In this document: positions 1 through 6,026 of the stretch, piece by piece
Layout of the letters: each line of letters begins with the position of its first letter
How positions within the stretch are numbered: position 1 is the stretch's first letter
Position numbers and translations under genes: made by a program
The notes under the pieces: generated by a model
What the model saw: only the letters and a program-made list of their open reading frames with translations
Database searches by the model: none
Told to the model about the DNA's origin: nothing
From: Gemmataceae bacterium
GTDB taxonomy: Bacteria; Planctomycetota; Planctomycetia; Gemmatales; Gemmataceae
Direction of reading: 5' to 3'
Length of the DNA stretch: 7,127 nt
Assembly (NCBI GenBank): GCA_025056835.1
Contig: JANWVS010000098.1
Coordinates: 1-7,127, forward strand

Positions 1-331
1 CGGCGTAGCGGCCGACGAGGGTGACGCGCTTCTTGCACCCATAGACCAGGATGACGCTCATTTGCAGGAGGATTTTGAGCTTGCGGGCGATCGTGGCCGC
101 TTCGCATTCGGCGAAGGACTCGGAGCAATCGCCGCCTTGCAAGAGGAAGCGTTCGCCGCGGGCAGCCTCAGCCAATTGTCCGCGCAGGGCTTCCACTTCC
201 CAGCTAGTGACCAAGGGCGGCAGTCGTGCCAAGTGGGCCAGCACCGCCTGGAGCTTGTCCTGGTCGGGGTAGATCACCGGCTGGTCGACGCGTTTTTGTT
301 GCCACGAGGAGGGGGACCATTCATCCCGCAT
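1..331 (-). CDS. Class II 3-deoxy-7-phosphoheptulonate (DAHP) synthase, N-terminal part, cut by the window edge
   Basis: This enzyme condenses phosphoenolpyruvate with erythrose 4-phosphate to make DAHP, the first step of the shikimate pathway to chorismate, in the cytoplasm. Translating the minus strand from the ATG at 331 gives 110 residues that stay open to the edge. Family marks are an early W-x-P-x-S-W (W5 to W10), a YPD (21-23), PPLV (38-41), and LLQGGDCSESF at 63-73. Cys69 in GGDC matches the metal-binding cysteine of class II enzymes. LKILLQMSVILVYG (85-98) and VGRYA (106-110) follow, the latter leading into the family's GQYAKPRS region outside the window. The ATG has a GGGAGG ribosome binding site nine bases upstream. 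The gene starts 34 bases after the PPC-repeat gene on the same strand, so co-transcription is possible. The N-terminus before the metal cysteine is about 18 residues shorter than I recall for the Mycobacterium tuberculosis enzyme. The family call is firm; the C-terminal two thirds cannot be judged. Confidence 0.93.
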   Translation of the reverse strand, partial: MRDEWSPSSWQQKRVDQPVIYPDQDKLQAVLAHLARLPPLVTSWEVEALRGQLAEAARGERFLLQGGDCSESFAECEAATIARKLKILLQMSVILVYGCKKRVTLVGRYA

Positions 332-340
332 GCGCACCAG

Positions 341-347
341 ACCTCCC
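341..347 (-). promoter_or_regulatory. Ribosome binding site of the DAHP synthase gene
   Basis: The minus strand reads GGGAGGT here, nine bases before the ATG at 331. It lies in the 34-base gap after the stop of the upstream gene. It supports 331 as the start, and the family-like W-x-P-x-S-W region begins right after that start. Confidence 0.6.
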
Positions 348-365
348 GTCGCGCGGCGCCGGCTG

Positions 366-2561
366 TCAGCGGCCGACTTTGAGGACCTCGAACGGAATGG
401 CCGGCAGGGTCCCCAGGGGCGTTCGCGCCCGCCCGCCCTTGGCCGCTTCGGGAACTGCCTCGACGATCAAATTGCCCTTCAGCCCGGGCCGGACCTTTTC
501 ACCATCGGCGTAGAGCAGCAGTACGGCGCCGTCGTCATTCATTATCGTCTTTTTTAGGATGATGCCATCGGGCGGATCGCTCAAGGTCAAGTCGATTTTG
601 CCGCCGGCCGCCGCCCGCGGAATGGCGAGGCGCACCGGCGTGGTCGCTCCCGCCCGCAACTTGATCGGTCCCGGGTCGAGCAGACGGCCAGGGAAGCGGG
701 CCCGCGCCTGTCCGGTGACCGTCACCAGCAGTTCCTTGGCGGGCACTAAATGATGGTAGATGAAGGCCTGCATCACGTCCTCGGCCGGCGTGGCCCGGCG
801 AACCACTTTGCGCCCCTCGATCAGCGCCCGGCCCTCCAGCACGAGATCGACGGGTCGGGGACGCACGGTCGTCGGCACCTGGAGCGTGACGCGAACGACA
901 TCCTGGCCTGCGGGCACCTTGCCGCCGTGCAGGACGAAGTCCACGGGTTGATACGTCAGGAACAAGTCGATGTCGCCGTTGAAACCATCGCGACGCAGGG
1001 CGTAGACCGTGATCGTGACCGTCGCGCCAGGCTGGGCATTGATGCTGCACGGCGTCACTCGCAGTTCGAAATCGGGGCGCGGCGGACTGAGCCGCAGCCG
1101 ATAGCCATACGCCGCGCCGGCCTGTCCTTGGCCATCGCCGAGGTGGACGAAGTAAGGCCCTTCGACCGGCAGCGCGACGCGGAGCTGGGCATCAGCATGG
1201 TGCATCAGCAAGCCTTGGCCTTTGTCGACCACGTCGTCGCTGACCGCGATGATTTTGCCGGCGGCGTCGGTGATTTTCAGCATCGCGTCGAGCGGCGAGT
1301 CGAGGCGGCGGGCTTGGACCTCGGCCACCACCACCTGGCCTTTGCGCCCCTCCAGGCGATACACGTGCCAACTGCCCGGGCTGGTGAGGCGTCCGTTGAC
1401 GATGACCGGCAAGGCCACCGGCTGCGCGGCCGCGATGCTCGTGTTGGTGCCTGCCGCAAACACCTCCGGTAAGGTGTCCACGGCGAAGGGCACGGAGTTG
1501 GACAACAACTCGCCGGCCCGGACCTGCAACGGCAACGTGCCCGGCTTCATCTCCTTGGCCTCGAGCGTCAGGTTGGTCTGGGGCAGGTTCCAGCCCTCCA
1601 ACGCGACGGTAGTGGCGCTGGAAGCCCGGCCTCCCAGCGGGAAGATGCTGGTGATGAAGGGCAGTTCGCCGATCTCGAGGCGGTAGACGAAGTCCTCGCG
1701 ACCGCGATAGAGAGCGTCTTTGATTTCCAGGACATACTCCCCGTCGCGAGGCACCTTGTAGACGAAGACCGGGTCCGAGCGATGTTGGAAATGGTCGCAG
1801 TAGGCGACTTCCTTGCCGTTGGCGTCGTACAGCGTCAACGTCGGCTGGAAATAGCCGGGGACGGCGTCGGCCAGGAAGGGAATCAAGGCTCGGGCGCGGG
1901 CGTTGAAAACCAGCTGCTGGTCCTTCCGCGCTGCGAAGCGATACCGTTCCACTTCGCCAGGCATGATCTGGCTGTTGATGACGACCGGCAGGGTCACGGC
2001 GACCTCGGGCGGCCGCGGTCGCGCCACTTCGGGATCGATGAGCTGCTTGGCGCGCGTGACTTCCGGCAGCTGGCCGACGACAAAGACCAGCGGGTTCGAC
2101 ATTCCCGAGTTGGCGCGGAGCCGCACCTGGCGCTGGCCGGGCGGCGCCTGCGGATCGATCGTGACCTCCGCCGTGACGATTTCCGCCAGGGCCGGCGTGG
2201 GGCGCACGCTCGGCGGCGTCAGCTTGCGGCGGAGCTGTTCGATTTCCTTGCGGTCGGCGTCGGACTTGTCTTTCTTCTCCTCCAACTGCTGAAGCCGCTG
2301 CCGCAGGGCGTTGATCTCTTTCGGCGTCAGGGGCCTGGTGTGGTCGAGAATCTTCGCCTCGATGCCCGTGCCGGAAAAATGCAGACCGCTGGGGCCCTCG
2401 AGGTACTGGCCGCCGAGCTTCACTACGAAGGTCGTCCCTTGGCGGCCGCCTGCGGGGAAAATGAAACCGACGTCGGGCGGCGACGATTGCGCCCGGGTTG
2501 GCTGGGCGTGGAGGGACAAGGCGAGCAACGCGGCCAACGGCCGCCACTTGGGAAGGTCCAT
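366..2561 (-). CDS. Secreted protein with two PPC-like repeats and TIG/Ig-like domains
   Basis: The 731-residue product begins with a Sec signal peptide: K5/R7, a hydrophobic stretch from about 8 to 18, and likely cleavage after A24 (TRA|Q). The mature part is predominantly beta. A TIG/IPT-like start at 29-60 (FIFPAGGRQG at 33-42) is followed by a charged coiled-coil segment at about 78-114. A first PPC-like repeat spans about 188-296 (GEVERYRF, a YDANGK turn, DGEYVLEI). A second TIG-like segment lies near 301-361 (SIFPLGGRAS), and a second PPC-like repeat at about 381-492 (SWHVYRLEGRKGQ). A C-terminal beta region of roughly 240 residues is not recognised. PPC domains usually form beta sandwiches in exported proteins. 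No catalytic motif is seen, so a binding or structural role is inferred. It follows the DUF1501 gene by 72 bases. Such proteins are commonly encoded beside DUF1549/DUF1553 and DUF1501 genes in planctomycetes, which supports a shared extracytoplasmic job that remains unknown. Confidence 0.85.
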   Translation of the reverse strand: MDLPKWRPLAALLALSLHAQPTRAQSSPPDVGFIFPAGGRQGTTFVVKLGGQYLEGPSGLHFSGTGIEAKILDHTRPLTPKEINALRQRLQQLEEKKDKSDADRKEIEQLRRKLTPPSVRPTPALAEIVTAEVTIDPQAPPGQRQVRLRANSGMSNPLVFVVGQLPEVTRAKQLIDPEVARPRPPEVAVTLPVVINSQIMPGEVERYRFAARKDQQLVFNARARALIPFLADAVPGYFQPTLTLYDANGKEVAYCDHFQHRSDPVFVYKVPRDGEYVLEIKDALYRGREDFVYRLEIGELPFITSIFPLGGRASSATTVALEGWNLPQTNLTLEAKEMKPGTLPLQVRAGELLSNSVPFAVDTLPEVFAAGTNTSIAAAQPVALPVIVNGRLTSPGSWHVYRLEGRKGQVVVAEVQARRLDSPLDAMLKITDAAGKIIAVSDDVVDKGQGLLMHHADAQLRVALPVEGPYFVHLGDGQGQAGAAYGYRLRLSPPRPDFELRVTPCSINAQPGATVTITVYALRRDGFNGDIDLFLTYQPVDFVLHGGKVPAGQDVVRVTLQVPTTVRPRPVDLVLEGRALIEGRKVVRRATPAEDVMQAFIYHHLVPAKELLVTVTGQARARFPGRLLDPGPIKLRAGATTPVRLAIPRAAAGGKIDLTLSDPPDGIILKKTIMNDDGAVLLLYADGEKVRPGLKGNLIVEAVPEAAKGGRARTPLGTLPAIPFEVLKVGR

Positions 2562-2564
2562 GGT

Positions 2565-2570
2565 CCCCTC
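2565..2570 (-). promoter_or_regulatory. Ribosome binding site of the PPC-repeat gene
   Basis: GAGGGG on the minus strand lies only three bases before the ATG at 2561. The spacing is a little short, but the signal peptide begins exactly at this ATG, so the start is well supported. Confidence 0.45.
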
Positions 2571-2633
2571 GCAAAAGCAAGCCGGTGCCGCCGGGCGCGG
2601 GGTCGCGCGTCCGGCCGGGACGACGGCGAGGCC

Positions 2634-3986
2634 CTACATTATCTCCCGCAACCGCCCGCCGCTGGCCGCTTCCTCGTCGGCATCGGGAATGACGCGGACG
2701 TGCAGCCCTTGCGGATGCGGCAGACGGCCGTTGGGGTCGATGCCGAGCAGCTCGTACATGCTGCCGATCAGGTCGTGGGGGTAGACAGGTCGGTCGCGGA
2801 CGGTTTCGCCGCGAGCGTCCGAGGCGCCGACGACACAGCCGCCCCGGAACCCGCCGCCGCCGACGATGGCGCTGAAGACCTGACCGTGATGGTGCCGTCC
2901 GCCATTCCAGGGCGGCTCGGTGGCCACCCGCGGCGTACGGCCAAACTCCCCACAGCACCAGACGATGGTGGTGGCCAAAAGGCCCTTGTCGGCCAGGTCC
3001 GCGAACAGCGTGGCCAAGCCCCGGTCGAGCTGCGGCAGCTTGGTCCGCATGGCGGGAAAATGATCGCGGTGCGTGTCCCAGCCACCGAAGTTGATGGTGA
3101 CGTACGGCACGCCGCGCTGCACCAGCCGCCGAGCCATCAGGCACGATTGGCCGAACGTGTTGCGCCCGTACCGGTCGCGAAGCTCGCGCGGCTCGCGGTC
3201 GAGGTCGAACAGGCGGCTGGCGTCGCCCAGGAGCAGTTCGTAGGCCTCCTCCTCCGACCGGGCCAGGGCCTGAAGGGTGGCGTCGCCCGGGGCCGCTTGC
3301 GTCAGCGTCCCCAGCTGCCGCAGCAGTTCGCGCCGCTGCCGCAGCTGGCCTTCCGTCCGCTGGCCGACCAGCCCCTCCACCACGAAGCGGGGGGCATTGG
3401 GATCGCCGCCGGTGGCAAACGGACGGTAGCGATTGCCGAGAAAACCGGCCTCGTCGAAGCGGCCTTGCGGTTGTGTCAGCACGATGTACGGCGGCAACAA
3501 GCCCAGGTGGCTGGCGCCGCGCGATCGAAACAGCGACACCACCGCGCCGGCGGTCGGATAGACCACCCGTTCGCTCGGATTGCGCCCCGTCTGCACCAGA
3601 TACGACGCGGTTTCGTGGCTGTTGTTGCCGTGCGTCATGCTGCGGATGATGGAATACTTGTCGAACTGTCCGGCCAGTTGCGGCAGCAGCTCGCCGATGA
3701 AGACACTGCGGTCGGTGGTGGCGATGGGCCGATTGAGGGGGCCGGTGAACGCCTCGCCGGCTTGGGGCTTGGGGTCGAAGGTATCCAGGTGCGAGGCGCC
3801 GCCCCAGAGCCAAACTTGGATGACCGCGTTGGCCCGGGGCGGCCGGGGGGTTGGTTCGTTGGCAACGCCGGCCTTGGGCCGTCCCGCCAGCAGCCAACTC
3901 ATCGCCCCTAGTAAACCATGTTGCAGCACGGTCCGACGCGACACGGCGGCGAAGACCGGCGACGGCTTGGATGTTTGGCGGTTCAT
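2634..3986 (-). CDS. DUF1501 family protein with twin-arginine signal
   Basis: The 450-residue product starts with a Tat-like signal: SRRTVLQHG at 16-24, then a short hydrophobic stretch to about 34 and probable cleavage near A42. DUF1501 motifs appear in the expected order: WGGASHLDTFDPKP at 61-74, RSMTHGNNSHETA at 115-127, FGGWDTHRDHF at 300-310, CGEFGRTPRV at 345-354, GGRHHHG at 362-368, and VYPHDLIGSMYELLGIDP at 401-418. DUF1501 is related to the alkaline phosphatase/sulfatase superfamily, so a metal-dependent hydrolase fold is expected, but no substrate is established. The position usually occupied by Asp in a GRDH motif is His365 here. The start at 3986 is chosen because it has a strong GGGAGGAG site and the Tat signal begins there. 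The frame stays open upstream to 5387, but that part overlaps the DUF1549/DUF1553 gene in another frame and is not coding. The gene lies 38 bases after the DUF1549/DUF1553 gene, its usual partner. Confidence 0.93.
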   Translation of the reverse strand: MNRQTSKPSPVFAAVSRRTVLQHGLLGAMSWLLAGRPKAGVANEPTPRPPRANAVIQVWLWGGASHLDTFDPKPQAGEAFTGPLNRPIATTDRSVFIGELLPQLAGQFDKYSIIRSMTHGNNSHETASYLVQTGRNPSERVVYPTAGAVVSLFRSRGASHLGLLPPYIVLTQPQGRFDEAGFLGNRYRPFATGGDPNAPRFVVEGLVGQRTEGQLRQRRELLRQLGTLTQAAPGDATLQALARSEEEAYELLLGDASRLFDLDREPRELRDRYGRNTFGQSCLMARRLVQRGVPYVTINFGGWDTHRDHFPAMRTKLPQLDRGLATLFADLADKGLLATTIVWCCGEFGRTPRVATEPPWNGGRHHHGQVFSAIVGGGGFRGGCVVGASDARGETVRDRPVYPHDLIGSMYELLGIDPNGRLPHPQGLHVRVIPDADEEAASGGRLREIM

Positions 3987-3992
3987 GGCGGT

Positions 3993-4000
3993 CTCCTCCC
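3993..4000 (-). promoter_or_regulatory. Ribosome binding site of the DUF1501 gene
   Basis: GGGAGGAG on the minus strand lies six bases before the ATG at 3986. It decides the start, because the same frame is open for about 1400 bases further upstream. Confidence 0.75.
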
Positions 4001-4024
4001 AAGGGAAGTTCGCGGGCGCTGGCC

Positions 4025-5974
4025 TCAGTGGCGACAGAGAAACTCGGCGCTGTTGATCAAGGCCCAAGCGATGTCCACGGGCGGGCTGCCCAGCGCGGCG
4101 TCCACTTCCGCCGGCGTCGGGTAGCGCGAGAGGATGGTCAGGTACAATTGCGTCATCAGCTCCCCGTGCGGTCGGGACGAGGCCAACAGCCCCGCCAGGC
4201 CGGGACCTTTTTCGATCTTCGTCTGGATGTGCGCCGAATTCAACAGGTGCAGTCGTTGGTTGGCCGTCAGCTTGTTGTCCCGCTCCGAGGCCAAGCCGGT
4301 GTCGCGCGACGGCCGGCCAAACATCTCCAGAAAAGGACTGGTGATGCTCGCGTCCGCCAGGGCGATGGCCCGGTGGCCGTGCGGCAAGTACGTGAACGGT
4401 TCCGGAATCGGACTCGAATAATGCTCCGCCGTGCCGGTGATCTGACAGATGGCGTCGATTAGCACTTCCGCTTCGAGCCGGCGGATCGGATACGACGCGA
4501 ACAGCGCCGCAGCCTTCGGATGCTGGGTGGCGGCGACACTCGACTGCTGATAGGTTCGCGAGTTCAGGATGAGGCGGAGCAGGTGCTTGAGGTTGTAGTC
4601 CGCAGCCGCCAGTTCCCGAGCCAGATAATCGAGCAATTCGGGATGGCTCGGCGGATTGTCCGGGCGGAAATCGTCCGGTTCGTGAACGATGCCGCGGCCC
4701 AAGACCCAGGCCCACATCCGGTTGGCGACGGCGCGGGCGAACCATGGGTTTTGCTTGGCGACCAGCCAATCGGCAAAGACGCGCCGGGGGTCGTCGTCGG
4801 GGGCGAGGGTCACCGGCGTGCCGTCGGGGAAAGTCGCCGCGGTCTTGGTCAACGGCTTGCGCGGGTCGAAGAAGACGATCTCCTCTTTCCACTCGCCGGT
4901 GGCCTTGTATCCGATCCGCGAAAAGAAGACTTCCATGTCCGCCCACCGCTCCGCCGGCCAGGCTTGGGGACGCACGCCCAGGAACGTCAGCGCCACGGCT
5001 TGGGCGACCGTCCCTGGATCCTTGCGCTGCACGGCCCGGTAAAAGTTGACCGGCGGCGTCCGGAAGTTGCTGCCGCTGGAGGTCAGCAGCGTCCAAGCGA
5101 AGCGATCGTAGGGCAGCTCTTCCCGGATCGCTGTGCGAATCCAGTGATGATAGGCCCGGACGGCGTTGGGCCAGAGGTTGATCGGAAACTCCGACTTGAC
5201 CCGCAGCACGTCGCTCCAGCGCATCGCCCAGAAATCGGCGAATTCGGGCCGTTGCAGCAGCCGCTCGATCAAAAGGCGCCGCTTCTGGGGATGGCGGTCC
5301 TTGAGGAAATCGCGAGCTTCCTCGGCCGTGGGCAACGTGCCGATCACGTCTAAATAAGCACGCCGCAGGAAAACCGCATCGGAACACAAAGGCGCCGGCT
5401 CGATCCCCTCCGCTTGCAAACGAGCGCGAACGAAGGCGTCGATCGCGTTGGCGGGCGGGTCTTGGCTGTCGGCCGCGGGGGCCTCAAAGACCTCCCGTGC
5501 CTGTTCTACCGGCGACTTGGTGGAGGCGTTCGCGCTGTTGCCCGCGGGGAGATGGCGGACGTAGGTCAAGTCGGGCGGTACGTTGTGAACCGGCTTGCCG
5601 CCCTTGCCGCTCTTGGCCGGGCCGCGATGGCCTGCCGCACCCGCACCGCGATCGGCTGCGGCGCTCTGCTCGCGTTGGTTGTCCTCGCTGAAACCCTCCG
5701 AGGGCACGGGGACACGGCCCGGTGCATTGAGGGCGACCACAACCCCCACCACCGTTGCCGCAAGTCCCGTGCCCGCCAAGAGCAACGCCACCCACGCCGG
5801 CAGCGACCGGTATCGTCTGCGTCCCTGGTGCAGCACTAGCAGGGGTGGGCCATATGGTTGACCGACCGGCGATGGCGCCCGTCGCCGGCCGTTGGTCTTC
5901 GACGACCATTCCAACAACGCGTCTGTCGCCGTCGCCGGCATGCCGTGTCGCTCGTGGTCCCTGCAAGTTCTCAT
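4025..5974 (-). CDS. Membrane-anchored DUF1549/DUF1553 protein without a cytochrome c domain
   Basis: The 649-residue product has a cytoplasmic-looking N-terminus of about 57 residues ending in basic residues (GRRRYRS, 51-57). One hydrophobic helix follows at about 58-82, then a Gly/Ser/Ala/Lys-rich linker to about 165. DUF1549 covers about 175-350 (AIDAFVRARL at 178-187, FLRRAYLDVIGTLPTAEEA at 202-220, WSDVLRVKSE at 253-262). DUF1553 covers about 395-645 (WLVAKQNPWFARAVANRMW at 403-421, GRGIVHEPDDFRPDNPPSHP at 426-445, RTYQQSS at 473-479, LLNSAHIQTK at 577-586). These domains often come with an N-terminal planctomycete cytochrome c domain; no CxxCH motif is present here. The topology suggests a bulk domain on the outer face of the membrane. 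The function of the family is not established. The start at 5974 is chosen for its GGGAGGG site. An in-frame ATG at 6121 would overlap the chorismatase gene and add 49 Arg-rich residues. The gene is 52 bases after that gene and 38 before the DUF1501 gene. Confidence 0.92.
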   Translation of the reverse strand: MRTCRDHERHGMPATATDALLEWSSKTNGRRRAPSPVGQPYGPPLLVLHQGRRRYRSLPAWVALLLAGTGLAATVVGVVVALNAPGRVPVPSEGFSEDNQREQSAAADRGAGAAGHRGPAKSGKGGKPVHNVPPDLTYVRHLPAGNSANASTKSPVEQAREVFEAPAADSQDPPANAIDAFVRARLQAEGIEPAPLCSDAVFLRRAYLDVIGTLPTAEEARDFLKDRHPQKRRLLIERLLQRPEFADFWAMRWSDVLRVKSEFPINLWPNAVRAYHHWIRTAIREELPYDRFAWTLLTSSGSNFRTPPVNFYRAVQRKDPGTVAQAVALTFLGVRPQAWPAERWADMEVFFSRIGYKATGEWKEEIVFFDPRKPLTKTAATFPDGTPVTLAPDDDPRRVFADWLVAKQNPWFARAVANRMWAWVLGRGIVHEPDDFRPDNPPSHPELLDYLARELAAADYNLKHLLRLILNSRTYQQSSVAATQHPKAAALFASYPIRRLEAEVLIDAICQITGTAEHYSSPIPEPFTYLPHGHRAIALADASITSPFLEMFGRPSRDTGLASERDNKLTANQRLHLLNSAHIQTKIEKGPGLAGLLASSRPHGELMTQLYLTILSRYPTPAEVDAALGSPPVDIAWALINSAEFLCRH

Positions 5975-5978
5975 GGTT

Positions 5979-5985
5979 CCCTCCC
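5979..5985 (-). promoter_or_regulatory. Ribosome binding site of the DUF1549/DUF1553 gene
   Basis: GGGAGGG on the minus strand lies four bases before the ATG at 5974. It favours this start over the in-frame ATG at 6121, which lies inside the preceding gene. Confidence 0.65.
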
Positions 5986-6026
5986 GGCCGTCTTGGGGGC
6001 CGTTGAGATGAACCGCGCGGGTGATC

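Noticed and set aside
51..382. Two overlapping plus-strand open frames at the left edge
   Set aside because: They are antisense to the DAHP synthase start region, whose minus-strand translation carries clear family motifs.
2608..2622. Small inverted repeat CGTCC/GGACG with a five-base loop in the gap after the DUF1501 gene, as a possible terminator
   Set aside because: The stem is only five pairs, no T-run follows it on the minus strand, and such matches are expected by chance in GC-rich DNA.
1782..3911. A 709-residue open frame on the plus strand
   Set aside because: It is antisense to two confident genes, has a biased composition (Arg, Gly, Ala, Gln, His) and shows no recognisable motif.
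1192..4002. A 936-residue open frame on the minus strand across the PPC and DUF1501 genes
   Set aside because: It is out of frame with both genes, which have recognised families and signal sequences. The translation is Arg/Pro/Ala/Gly-rich with no family match, as expected from GC-rich codon bias.
3987..5387. Upstream in-frame extension of the DUF1501 gene
   Set aside because: It overlaps the DUF1549/DUF1553 gene in another frame, is low-complexity and Arg-rich, and would bury the Tat signal and the strong ribosome binding site inside the protein.
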